From Candidatus Odinarchaeota archaeon (GTDB taxonomy: Archaea > Asgardarchaeota > Odinarchaeia > Odinarchaeales > Odinarchaeaceae), in assembly GCA_016839265.1 (NCBI GenBank), contig JAEOUO010000003.1, forward strand, positions 1 to 64,000: a stretch of 64,000 nucleotides of DNA, read 5' to 3'. The translations under genes and the position numbers were made by a program. Position 1 is the stretch's first letter. The number at the start of each line of letters is the position of its first letter. The notes under the pieces were generated by a model. The model made no database searches. It saw only the letters and a list, made by a program, of their open reading frames with translations, and had not been told where the DNA came from. Positions 44,531 to 53,286 of the stretch are shown piece after piece.

Positions 44531-44550
44531 ACCTTGCGTTAGAAGAGGAA

Positions 44551-44772
44551 TTAGGAAGCGCAGCCGATAACCTCCCCAGGTTTATAAAGGTCGTTAAAAT
44601 AAATAGCATCGATTATAGTACTATCTAGATTTTCTGAATCATCAGGATCGATCGAAACGTTTATAGACGGAAGATAATTAGACATAAAACCTCTTAGTAT
44701 TAGACTCTTCTGTAAGGTTAAGGTACGTCTAACCTTTTCAAACAAATATTCGATTTCGTATTCTAGCGACAT
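44551..44772 (-). CDS. Small acidic protein of unknown function
   Basis: A 73-residue protein starting MSLEYEIEYLFEKVRRTL, with an acidic middle (DPDDSENLD) and ending VIGCAS. No domain is recognised. A TATA box on the minus strand (AAATTTATATATAACC, near 44800-44815) sits upstream. It is followed on the same strand by pelF with a 74-bp gap that has its own promoter. A role with PelF is possible but unproven. Confidence 0.55.
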   Translation of the reverse strand: MSLEYEIEYLFEKVRRTLTLQKSLILRGFMSNYLPSINVSIDPDDSENLDSTIIDAIYFNDLYKPGEVIGCAS

Positions 44773-44852
44773 AATAATCATTATAAAGTTAGCAATAGGT
44801 TATATATAAATTTTTCTAAAATCACAAAATAAAAAATATAAAATTGCGAAAA

Positions 44853-45341
44853 CTATAAAATACCTGAATCCCGAATCATCCTCAAATGGTCAAAAGCCAG
44901 CTGCAGGCTAGAAATCTCTTCAACACTGAAAACACTTATTTCAGCAGCATCACTACTAGCCTTTAAAACACCGCTTAAAAACTCGCAGAGAAAACAAATA
45001 GAGACAACATGACCACGCGGATCACGATTCGGATTAGAGTAGACACCGACAAGCCGGTTAATTTTAACAGTTAAACCAGTCTCCTCCGCAATCTCCCTAA
45101 GCAACGCATCCTCCACAGACTCACCGTACTTTACTATACCACCAGGTAAAGCCCAGAAATCTTTAAAAGGCGGAAAACGCCGTTTAATAAGCACAATTTT
45201 ACCCGGTTCAAATAATATTATACTGTCAACGGCTAAAGTCGGTTGAGTTGAAAAACAAGGCTCATCCCAGCTTCCACCCTTAGGTTTCGCCTTATTTATA
45301 AGCTCAGTTATTTTATCTACAATATCATCACTACCAGTCAA
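44853..45341 (-). CDS. NUDIX hydrolase
   Basis: A 162-residue pyrophosphohydrolase. The NUDIX box GGIVKYGESVEDALLREIAEETG (G-x5-E-x7-R-E-x2-E-E-x-G pattern) is intact near residues 66-88. An N-terminal extension of about 45 residues ends in VDSIILFEPGKIVLIKRRFPPF. It would hydrolyse a nucleoside diphosphate linked to another group; ADP-ribose or a sugar nucleotide are candidates. TTG start after GAGGTT. It lies 28 bp after the Tes-like gene on the same strand. Confidence 0.9.
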   Translation of the reverse strand: MTGSDDIVDKITELINKAKPKGGSWDEPCFSTQPTLAVDSIILFEPGKIVLIKRRFPPFKDFWALPGGIVKYGESVEDALLREIAEETGLTVKINRLVGVYSNPNRDPRGHVVSICFLCEFLSGVLKASSDAAEISVFSVEEISSLQLAFDHLRMIRDSGIL

Positions 45342-45369
45342 AACGAAAACCTCAACTAATAAAAAATTT

Positions 45370-47004
45370 TTAAGATAAGCCGTAAAATTTTTTATAAATC
45401 TCTGAGGAAGTTAAAGATTTAATATCACGTTTATAATAACCTTCTCTTAGTTTACGCCCTGTTTTAGCCTCCCATTCTTCAATGCTTAAACCATATTTCG
45501 GTTGAATAACATCTCTGTACATCATTGAAAGCGTGTTAAAAGCGCAGAACGGAATCAAACGATCATCAGGAGAAAGATAAATAATATTACACCGTTTCAC
45601 TCTATTCACGTCATAGTTATATAAGTCCATGAAATGCATCATACCTAAGAATAATGTTTTCATATGAAAATCGCCTAAAGCAGAGTAGTCGTGTTTCATA
45701 ATAATGCTTAAAAGCATTCTAGTAATCTTCAAACCTTTAGGTTTCTTGTCATTATCAATAAATCTCTTTAAATTATATAAAAGTTTTAAACCAACCCAGT
45801 ACTTACTCTTACCTTTTTCTAATTCATCCGCTTTCTCTGCAAGATATTCGAAGAATCCTTCAACATCAATAAACTGAGGGATAGGAATATACTTACCGCC
45901 ATCTAGAAAAACATATGTGGCTAACCCGCAGGCGAAGTGATTTGTAAAGTTTATTTGAGGCCGCTTAGTAATCGCTGAAATAATCCGACTGATCGCGCCC
46001 ACACATGGAACAGTATACCAGTCGTCTTTAGATATCTGACCTTCAGTCTGCTCCTCAATTTTTTGAATAACATCTGTGGAAGTGATTCTAAGCTTATCCC
46101 TTTCAGCTCTAGTTATCCTACCAGTCAGAGAGACAGGTTGAAAGTTAACCCCCCGCACTACATCCAAGTTTCTAGCAGCCACATCTATAATATTACCGAG
46201 ATCATGATCGTTAACAGAGTTGATAACAGTCGGCACAAAAACAATACCCATACGATTCGCTTCACGACAGTTTTGAACAGCGAAAGGGACCTCCCAGTGA
46301 TTTTTAGGATTAGTTTCAGGTGAAACACCGTCGAAACTTAAATAAACAGTGTTAACTCCAGCCGCTCTAATCTTTTTAGCAAAATCTTTATCCATAGCCA
46401 GTTTTAAACCATCCGTGTTAAATTGAATATGGCGAACACCCTCATCACGAATAGCTTCGATAACTTCAACAATATCATCACGTATAGAAGGCTCACCGCC
46501 GGTGATTTGAACCGCTAAACCAGGAACAGGCGTTACACTACGAAAATTTCTAACCATACGCCGGATTTCATCTATAGTAGGCTCGAAAACATAACCAGCT
46601 TTCTCAGCGAAGAAAAAGCAATACCAGCAGTTTAAATCACACCTGTTAGTGACAACAAGATTAGCTAAAGCTGGACCGCTTAAATGAATTTTACAGAAAC
46701 CGCAGCTTAAAGGACAAACAGGATTATCTGATTGATTATAAGGGTTACCTATACCGTAACCGTCTTGAGTGTATTTACGACTTTTCAAATATAAATCCAC
46801 GGAGCTCCAATAAATCTCTTCAATATCACCGTGAACATCACATTTTCTAGTAATATACACTTTCCCATCTTTAGAAATAATCTTAGCTGGAAGAATCTTA
46901 TAAACACCGTTAATCCAGCAATCAGGGCAAATAGACTCAGTTAAATCTAGAACATCTTCCTCGTTTAAGGTAGAGGATGAACTTAAACTTTTTTTAGCGA
47001 CCAT
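45370..47004 (-). CDS. tes: Tes-like radical SAM tetraether lipid synthase
   Basis: A 544-residue radical SAM enzyme. N-terminal cysteine-rich motifs (ICPDCWINGVYK, NPVCPLSCGFCKIH) bind auxiliary clusters. The radical SAM motif is NRCDLNCWYCFFF (Cys-x3-Cys-x2-Cys) near residue 130, with GGEPSIRDD after it. It matches the archaeal Tes family that joins two archaeol tails to form GDGT or related membrane-spanning lipids, by sequence pattern alone. Presence suggests a thermophile or tetraether membrane, consistent with an archaeon. Co-directional with the phosphatase upstream and NUDIX gene downstream. Confidence 0.85.
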   Translation of the reverse strand: MVAKKSLSSSSTLNEEDVLDLTESICPDCWINGVYKILPAKIISKDGKVYITRKCDVHGDIEEIYWSSVDLYLKSRKYTQDGYGIGNPYNQSDNPVCPLSCGFCKIHLSGPALANLVVTNRCDLNCWYCFFFAEKAGYVFEPTIDEIRRMVRNFRSVTPVPGLAVQITGGEPSIRDDIVEVIEAIRDEGVRHIQFNTDGLKLAMDKDFAKKIRAAGVNTVYLSFDGVSPETNPKNHWEVPFAVQNCREANRMGIVFVPTVINSVNDHDLGNIIDVAARNLDVVRGVNFQPVSLTGRITRAERDKLRITSTDVIQKIEEQTEGQISKDDWYTVPCVGAISRIISAITKRPQINFTNHFACGLATYVFLDGGKYIPIPQFIDVEGFFEYLAEKADELEKGKSKYWVGLKLLYNLKRFIDNDKKPKGLKITRMLLSIIMKHDYSALGDFHMKTLFLGMMHFMDLYNYDVNRVKRCNIIYLSPDDRLIPFCAFNTLSMMYRDVIQPKYGLSIEEWEAKTGRKLREGYYKRDIKSLTSSEIYKKFYGLS

Positions 47005-47085
47005 AAAACCATCACTTCAAAAGTATAAGGTGATATAAATATTATAAATATTTTCCTACATTTTAACATATAAATAGTATATTTT

Positions 47086-47685
47086 TTAGAAACCCCCGTG
47101 CTTCTTACGATACCGGAAGAATCGTTTAATAACCGCGTACTGTTCATAATGAGTGATAGCAGCATGGTGATATTTACTCTCAATCTCTTTAACAGCATCA
47201 TCAGGATAGTAGCCTATATCAATAAGGTAGATTGCAAGCATTGTCCCAGTCCGGCCTAGACCGTTCCTACAATGAACTAGAACAGGTTTCCCCTGCGCAA
47301 GCATCAACCTAACAAAATGGAGGAAAAGTTTAATCTGACTTAAAGAGGGGACACGAACAATTGGGAGAAAGAGATAGTCGAAACCTAAGGCTTCAATAAA
47401 ATTCTTGTTAAGAGGCTCCAATCTTAAAGTAACAATACCTTTCACATTCATTCTATTCAACCAAGCTAACTCAGCTAAAGAATTTAACTGAGCGGAGCCG
47501 GCGATAATATCTTTAATCAACCATTTAAAGAGGGGGGGAGGGCGAAGCTCACCTTCAACTTTTTTAATCAGCTCATCCAAATCCACTTTCTCGTAACGAG
47601 AATAAACAGTTTCAAAAGGAACAATACCGGTATCCTTACGATCCTCACTATCTTTATCGCCGTCGATTCTCCAAAACTTGAACAC
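47086..47685 (-). CDS. Dual-specificity protein phosphatase
   Basis: A 199-residue phosphatase with the active-site loop VHCRNGLGRTGTMLAIYLI (Cys-x5-Arg) near residue 146. A WPD-like Asp loop lies about 30 residues earlier, and a basic helical tail (RFFRYRKKHGGF) closes it. It would remove phosphate from proteins or other substrates. The GTG start follows GGTG. It is divergent from the ATP-grasp gene and 81 bp before tes. Target unknown. Confidence 0.9.
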   Translation of the reverse strand: MFKFWRIDGDKDSEDRKDTGIVPFETVYSRYEKVDLDELIKKVEGELRPPPLFKWLIKDIIAGSAQLNSLAELAWLNRMNVKGIVTLRLEPLNKNFIEALGFDYLFLPIVRVPSLSQIKLFLHFVRLMLAQGKPVLVHCRNGLGRTGTMLAIYLIDIGYYPDDAVKEIESKYHHAAITHYEQYAVIKRFFRYRKKHGGF

Positions 47686-47753
47686 TATACACCACTACTT
47701 AATAAATAAACACTGAAAAAATATAAAAGTAGCATATAAAAAGAGGTGGAGAA

Positions 47754-48938
47754 GTGAAAATCCTTATCATCGGATATAATACACGACCAGTCACCACAGC
47801 GATTAAAATATTAGGTTATAAAACATATGTAATAGATTACTGGGGAGACCTAGATATAAAACCTTACGCGGATAAACTGTTTATAATTAAAAAGAAAAAT
47901 AAGAACTGTGAAGTAAACATACAGGAACATGGATTAGAATTATTCTATAAAATAGTTAGAAAAAACCCTGACATAGATTACAGTATAATATGCAGCGGAT
48001 ATGATGACGACCCGCAGATATGGAAGCTAATAAATGAGAGAACACCGTTATTAAATATACCTGTATCAGAGCTTGAAAAAATAAGAGATCGGTTAAAATT
48101 TACGGCGAAGCTTGAAGAGAAAAAAATACCTCATATAAAAGTTGAGAAAGCGGCTACAGTGAATCAAGCGCTAAAAAAAGCGGGGAAAATAGGGTATCCT
48201 ATATTATTAAGGCCTTTAAAATCATCAGGAGCATACAAGTTGAAAACAGCTGAAACACCAAGCGAGCTAGAAGAATTAATCAAAGAAGATAAACCATTTT
48301 ACATCGAAAAATACTATAAAAATGTGAAAGCCAATCTAAGCCAGATAGTAAACACATATAACAGTGAATGCGTTATTCTTTCAACAAACATTCAGCTTCT
48401 AAAAGAACACAGTTTAGGACATCAAGCAATGCTCAGCTACGCTGGTAATATAACACCTTACATTAATCAACAGTTAACGGAGAAATTAACAGAAACAACT
48501 AGAAAAATAGTTAAAAACTACAAGTTGAAAGGAATAATCGGCATAGACTACATAGTAACTTTAAATAATAAAATATACCCTACGGAGATAAACCCTAGAA
48601 TACCTGGATCAATAGATACAGCTCAAATAACCACTTCAACAAACCTACTACAACATCATCTAAGAGTCTTCTTAAACGAAAAACTTTCCCAAGAACCTCA
48701 ACATAAAGGGTATGCTGCAAAGATAATTTTAAAAACAAAAATAAAATATAAAATGCCTCCGCTACCGGTAAACCTCCCTGTTTCAGACATAACACCACCG
48801 AATAATCTACTAGAACCAGGAACACCGATATGCACAATATGCACATATGACGTTTACAACCCCTACAACGCGTATATCAACGCTAAAAAAATAGCTAAAC
48901 TAATATACCTATTAAACTCGGAGAATAGAATTGAATAA
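47754..48938 (+). CDS. ATP-grasp ligase (COG2232-like)
   Basis: A 394-residue ATP-grasp enzyme. The N-terminal Rossmann-like part (MKILIIGYNTRPVTTAIK) is followed by the lid and nucleotide site (GYPILLRPLKSSGAYK, FYIEKYY) and the Mg-binding IIGIDYIVTLNNKIYPTEINPR. It would join an acid to an amine or thiol through an acyl-phosphate. In related archaea and methylotrophs COG2232 genes occur in tetrahydromethanopterin-linked clusters together with CitG-like genes, as seen four genes on. It opens a plus-strand operon and overlaps the next gene by 8 bases. Confidence 0.85.
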   Translation: MKILIIGYNTRPVTTAIKILGYKTYVIDYWGDLDIKPYADKLFIIKKKNKNCEVNIQEHGLELFYKIVRKNPDIDYSIICSGYDDDPQIWKLINERTPLLNIPVSELEKIRDRLKFTAKLEEKKIPHIKVEKAATVNQALKKAGKIGYPILLRPLKSSGAYKLKTAETPSELEELIKEDKPFYIEKYYKNVKANLSQIVNTYNSECVILSTNIQLLKEHSLGHQAMLSYAGNITPYINQQLTEKLTETTRKIVKNYKLKGIIGIDYIVTLNNKIYPTEINPRIPGSIDTAQITTSTNLLQHHLRVFLNEKLSQEPQHKGYAAKIILKTKIKYKMPPLPVNLPVSDITPPNNLLEPGTPICTICTYDVYNPYNAYINAKKIAKLIYLLNSENRIE

Positions 48939-50103
48939 TATGAAAATCAGCTTAATATATATCCCACCTGAAGAGGAAAGATATAATAGAAGCTACCCTT
49001 CTTTCCCACCTCTTGGAATAGGATACATAGCCGCCCTCCTAAAAAAGAAAAAACACGACATAAACGTGTACGATATTACTTTTGAAACAGACAACTGGCT
49101 TATAGAAGAAATACTAAAAGAGAATAATAGTATAGTCGGATTCTCAGTTTATCCTTGGAACAAAGAAACAGTTCTTAAAATAGCTGAGAAACTTAAAGAA
49201 AAAAATCCGGATATAAAAATAATATTAGGCGGGCCTGAACCCTCCTATAACCCGGAGAAATACGTTAAACAAACCGTAGTAGATGGAGTTTGCCGAGGAG
49301 AAGGAGAGAAAATATTTTTAAACCTCACAGAAGGGAACACCATTAACCTTTACACCAAAAATAATAAAACACGAATACAAATAGTTGAAAACCTTGAAGA
49401 AATCCCATCCCCATATCTTGAACAAATATTCAAAGTGAAAAAATACCATACTTTTTCTTTTCAAACCCATCGAGGATGCGCTTATACATGCAGATTCTGC
49501 CGATGGCAGTATCCGGGGTTGATAAGATATTATCCTTTAAACCAGGTGACCAGCGAGTTAGAATATTTAAGTCAAATAGAAAACCTATATGTTTTACAAT
49601 GCATAGACTCAGATTTTTTACATGACAACAATTACGCGAACCTGTTATTAAAAAACCTAATAGAGAAAAAAGTGAAATACCCTCAAGCTAACTTTGAAGT
49701 TTACTATGAAAATTTCAACATTAAAACAGGATTATTAATGAATAAAATAGCTGACAGTGTAATAGTCGCCTACGGTTTAGAAACAGCATCACAAAAGGTT
49801 TTAAAAGCCGCTGGTAAGAGAATAGATTTAAAAATATTTAAAAGAAAAATCAGAGAAACAAAAAATACCGGGTTAAAAGTACAAGTTAATCTTCTAGTAG
49901 GGTTACCTGAACAAAACTGGGAGACAATCGAGCAAACCCTCGAATACACGAAAGAACTTGACCCGGATAGAATAGTAGTCAACACAGTTCACCGCGCAAC
50001 AATTACACATAACAGAAAAACATCAGATTATAGTACCCTACCGGACAGTGAACTTAAAAAAATACAGGAAAAAGTTATAAGATATTTGAAAAAAGGTTTC
50101 TAA
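48931..50103 (+). CDS. B12-binding radical SAM protein
   Basis: A 390-residue enzyme with an N-terminal cobalamin-binding-like domain (KISLIYIPPEEER...PPLGIGYIAALL, IILGGPEPSYN) and a radical SAM core, TEHRG-type THRGCAYTCRFCRW (Cys-x3-Cys-x2-Cys) near residue 185. Later come VAYGLETASQKVL and VNLLVGLPEQNWE. It may methylate or rearrange a cofactor or metabolite. The TTG start has GGAG seven bases upstream; ATG 48940 is an alternative. Overlap with the ATP-grasp gene implies coupled expression. Confidence 0.87.
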   Translation: MNNMKISLIYIPPEEERYNRSYPSFPPLGIGYIAALLKKKKHDINVYDITFETDNWLIEEILKENNSIVGFSVYPWNKETVLKIAEKLKEKNPDIKIILGGPEPSYNPEKYVKQTVVDGVCRGEGEKIFLNLTEGNTINLYTKNNKTRIQIVENLEEIPSPYLEQIFKVKKYHTFSFQTHRGCAYTCRFCRWQYPGLIRYYPLNQVTSELEYLSQIENLYVLQCIDSDFLHDNNYANLLLKNLIEKKVKYPQANFEVYYENFNIKTGLLMNKIADSVIVAYGLETASQKVLKAAGKRIDLKIFKRKIRETKNTGLKVQVNLLVGLPEQNWETIEQTLEYTKELDPDRIVVNTVHRATITHNRKTSDYSTLPDSELKKIQEKVIRYLKKGF

Positions 50104-50132
50104 AAGAATATAAGACTAAACAAGGTGGTTTA

Positions 50133-50471
50133 ATGTCTGAAAGTCAACCCGTTAAAGAAGAAGAGGAGAAAACTAAAAAACAAACTGAAAAACGCGAAGT
50201 ACTCGTAGTTAACAGCGAGCAATTATCCGGATACAACGATAATCTTGTAACAGATCTAGCAAACTATTTAAACGAGAAATTGAAGATTAAAGCTAAAAGA
50301 GACGGCACAGACATCCTCTTAGACATAAAAAACATACAGCTAAGCAAAACAGATCTAAGACTCTACATTAAAAAATTTCTAAGAAAAAACAACATCAATA
50401 ATATTTTCAAAATAATCTCACCTGCAGCTACAGGAAACAGTCTACTACTAGCTAAACAGAAAGAGATCTGA
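50133..50471 (+). CDS. rpl22e: eL22-like ribosomal protein
   Basis: A 112-residue protein. After a Lys/Glu-rich N-terminus, residues 45-110 fit the pattern of eukaryotic ribosomal protein eL22: a helix (LVTDLANYLNEKLKI), a strand pair, then LRLYIKKFLRKNNINNIFKII, close to the eL22 motif KYLKYLTKKYLKKNN...; the acidic tail is missing. eL22 is not a usual archaeal ribosomal protein but has been noted in Asgard archaea, which I recall rather than check. It lies in the same operon as the ATP-grasp and radical SAM genes. Confidence 0.65.
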   Translation: MSESQPVKEEEEKTKKQTEKREVLVVNSEQLSGYNDNLVTDLANYLNEKLKIKAKRDGTDILLDIKNIQLSKTDLRLYIKKFLRKNNINNIFKIISPAATGNSLLLAKQKEI

Positions 50472-50511
50472 AAACAGTTCACAATATTTTAATAAACCGT
50501 GGAAAATAGAT

Positions 50512-51484
50512 ATGAGTATGCAGTATACTAACATAGCTTGTAAAGCTTTGATAGCTGCGCTTCTTGAAGTAGCCGGCTGGCCGAAACCTTGAATTAAAAC
50601 AAGGCGGCATACCCGGCAACATACATCGGACAGCTGATTACCTGAAAACACGATATGAGCATTACATAATAGGGTACATTCCTGTTTACGATTATTTTAT
50701 TAAAACCGTTAAAAAAACCAGGTTTCTAACACTTAGAAGAAAAGATTACAATAGTCTGCAATTAGGTAAACTAATCTATCTGTCAGCTAAAAAATCCTAT
50801 AACTGGCAAAGCGGGGGAAACATAAACTTAGGCGCATTAACCCTTCTGATACCTTTAATAGCCGCGTATACAGCATCAGAAGTTGAAAATATTAAAGACC
50901 AAGATAAGCTGAGAGAAAAACTACAAGAAATCTTGAAATCAACCACCGTAGAAGACGCTGTAAACTTTTATAAAACAGTGAACATAGTTAAACCAGGCGG
51001 TTTAAGTGAAACCAGCGAATACGATATAACTAAAAAATCTTTCCCGGAGAGAATCCGCCGCGACAGAAAAACATTATATGATCTTTTCAAAATAAGCGCT
51101 GAATGGGATAGCATATCAAAAGAATGGGTTACAGGATATCAAATCACATACACTATAGGTGAACCAACATTTACATCAACATTACATGAATCAAAAGACA
51201 TTAACACAGCTACAGTCCACACATTCCTAAAAATACTAAGCATGATACCAGACAGTTTAATTAAACGAAAAACAAATGAAAAAAAAGCGAGAGAAATCAG
51301 CTCTAAAGCACAGCAAGCCTTAAAACTTGGAGGCTTAAACACACCGGAAGGCAGAGAATACATAAAAAGATTCGACAGTGAACTTCAAAAAAGTAAAGGC
51401 TTGTTAAACCCAGGCAGCTCAGCTGATCTAACAGCAGCTTCAATAATGGCGGCGCTAAATAAAAAAGAACCACCATTATACTAA
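50512..51484 (+). CDS. Triphosphoribosyl-dephospho-CoA synthase-like protein (CitG/MdcB), interrupted
   Basis: The frame starts ATG-AGT-ATG at 50512, giving MSMQYTNIACKALIAALLE and AGWPKP, the opening of CitG/MdcB proteins, then meets TGA at 50590. The expected next residues GNIHRTADYLKTRYE appear in another frame from 50615 and run to 51484. Removing 25 bases (50589-50613), or skipping from CCT (50587-50589) to CCC (50612-50614), restores a protein of about 315 residues, normal for the family. The product uses ATP and dephospho-CoA in related enzymes. In this operon, with COG2232, a C1-cofactor role is plausible. Confidence 0.72.
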
Positions 51485-51538
51485 CCTTAAAAAACAGCTT
51501 TAACAAAAATAAAAAATAAAAGTATAGAGAAATCACTT

Positions 51539-52339
51539 CTAAGATTTTTTAAACGGGTTCTCTCCCTTAGCTGGAAGATGATCTTTAACCATACCGCCGC
51601 GAGCTGTCTCCCCGTTATCCAGTATTAAACATGTTCCAACCGCGTGACTAGACTCATCACTGGCTAAAAATAACGCTCCATAAGCCATTTCTAAAGGTGA
51701 CGCCAGCTTACCCATATCCTCCCATTCTTTCTCAGGATCCGCTGAAGCGGCTACAGCTTTTCTAAGAAGCGGAGTATCAACATAGCCTGGGCATAAAGCG
51801 TTTATACGAATATTATACTTAGCATAATCTATTGCCATCGCCTTAGTCAACATAACCACACCGCCTTTAGACGCGTGGTAAGCCTCCCAGCCTGGTTGAG
51901 CTACAAAACCCCAGTTAGAAGCTGTGTTAACAATTACACCGCCACCCTGATTCTTCATAACAGGTATCACCGCCTTAGAACAATAGAATACACTAGATAA
52001 GTTAACCGCTAACACCTTATTCCATAAATCGACACTAGTAGACTCAGCGTCACCTACAGGGCCTATACCCGCATTATTATGTAAAATATCAACCCGCCCG
52101 TAAGTTTTAACAGCGAAATCTATAAGATTTTTACAATCCTCCCATTTAGACACGTCTGTTTTACAGAAAAACGCCTCCCCGCCTGCTTTCTTAATTTCTT
52201 CAACCGTCTTCAAAGCATCAACCTCATTAACGTCCCCTATAATTATTTTAGCACCCTCCTTAGCGAATAACTTCGCTGTTGCAGCTCCAATACCTGTAGC
52301 CGCCCCGGTTATAACAGCGATTTTACCTTTAAGTCTCAT
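51539..52339 (-). CDS. Short-chain dehydrogenase/reductase
   Basis: A 266-residue classical SDR. The cofactor motif is ITGAATGIGAATAKLFAKEGA, NNAGIGPVG follows, and the catalytic Ser-Tyr-Lys lie in NTASNWGFVAQPGWEAYHASKGG. The end carries LDNGETARGG in place of the common DGG. Oxidation or reduction of an alcohol or ketone is expected; the substrate is not evident. Convergent with the CitG-like gene, and alone on its strand. Confidence 0.92.
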   Translation of the reverse strand: MRLKGKIAVITGAATGIGAATAKLFAKEGAKIIIGDVNEVDALKTVEEIKKAGGEAFFCKTDVSKWEDCKNLIDFAVKTYGRVDILHNNAGIGPVGDAESTSVDLWNKVLAVNLSSVFYCSKAVIPVMKNQGGGVIVNTASNWGFVAQPGWEAYHASKGGVVMLTKAMAIDYAKYNIRINALCPGYVDTPLLRKAVAASADPEKEWEDMGKLASPLEMAYGALFLASDESSHAVGTCLILDNGETARGGMVKDHLPAKGENPFKKS

Positions 52340-52438
52340 TTAAAAACCTCTTTAAAACTTTATTTACAAAAAATAAAAGCAATTCAGATATAAAAATACA
52401 TAAATATGGAAACTACTAGTGTAATAAAAGGGAATAAA

Positions 52439-53191
52439 ATGAAAATAGTTTATGATCCTCGTTTTGAATTAGAGTATTCTGATGAGCCTGCAGCGGAGAG
52501 CGGGCGGATGCAAGTTATTTATGAGGCGCTTAAAGATCTATATGAGTTTGTTAAGCCTGAGCCTGCTTCTGAAGATGATCTCAGCCTCGTTCACACGAAA
52601 GCGCACATAGAGAGCATTAAAGGAAGCGGGTTATATGACATCGCTAGATTAGCAGCGGGAGGGGCGATTAAAGCTAGTGAAATAGCTTACAGCGGGGAGC
52701 CGGCTTTCGCATTAATAAGACCTCCAGGTCATCATGCTGGAGTGGATTTCTACTGGGGTTTCTGCTACTTTAATAATATTGCGGTATCAGTTCAAAAACT
52801 GAGAAAAGAGGGAAAAGTGAAAAAAGTGCTAATAGTAGATTTCGATCTTCACTATGGAGATGGAACAGCGAATATATTCGTAAATGAGTCTCAAGTCGCT
52901 TACTATCATCTTCTAAGAAGAGCGAAAACTCAACAGCTTTACACTCTCTCTAAATATCTTTCAAAACTTAAAGACTATGATATTGTAGCGGTATCCGCAG
53001 GATTCGACGCTCACGTAGAGGATTGTGGCAGATGGCTTGAAACTGAAGACTACAAGGAGATAGGGGTCTTGATAAAAGAATTCGCTGAACGTGAATGTCA
53101 GAGTAGAAGATACGCTGTTCTAGAAGGAGGGTACAACCAGAAAGTTTTAGGAAGAAACGTTAAAGCGTTTATCGAAGGCTTCAAAGACTAA
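52439..53191 (+). CDS. Histone-deacetylase-family hydrolase (short AcuC-like)
   Basis: Zinc deacetylase of the arginase/HDAC fold, 250 residues. Catalytic and metal motifs are present: RPPGHHAGVDFYWGFCYFNN, VDFDLHYGDGTANIF (Asp-x-His), SAGFDAHVED (Asp) and LEGGYN (transition-state Tyr). It is shorter than most AcuC proteins (300+), with a reduced region between the two acidic motifs. It may act on acetylpolyamines, acetyl-CoA synthetase or chromatin-like proteins. The ATG at 52439 was chosen because the TATA (near 52388-52398) puts the transcript start beyond the ATG at 52406. Confidence 0.88.
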   Translation: MKIVYDPRFELEYSDEPAAESGRMQVIYEALKDLYEFVKPEPASEDDLSLVHTKAHIESIKGSGLYDIARLAAGGAIKASEIAYSGEPAFALIRPPGHHAGVDFYWGFCYFNNIAVSVQKLRKEGKVKKVLIVDFDLHYGDGTANIFVNESQVAYYHLLRRAKTQQLYTLSKYLSKLKDYDIVAVSAGFDAHVEDCGRWLETEDYKEIGVLIKEFAERECQSRRYAVLEGGYNQKVLGRNVKAFIEGFKD

Positions 53192-53286
53192 TAGAGTATA
53201 GTTTATTATAGAACTTTTAGCTTTATCAGTTAAAGATTTAAAAATAACTAGATATCCTATTATTGTCGAAGAAAAGAGGGGTTAAT

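Noticed and set aside
50589..50613. Archaeal bulge-helix-bulge intron in the CitG-like gene
   Set aside because: A hairpin exists, with one 3-base bulge, but the required second bulge on the 3' strand at the splice point is missing.
52406..52438. Upstream ATG of the HDAC-family gene
   Set aside because: It lies before the expected transcript start, and the family fold begins at MKIVYDPRF.
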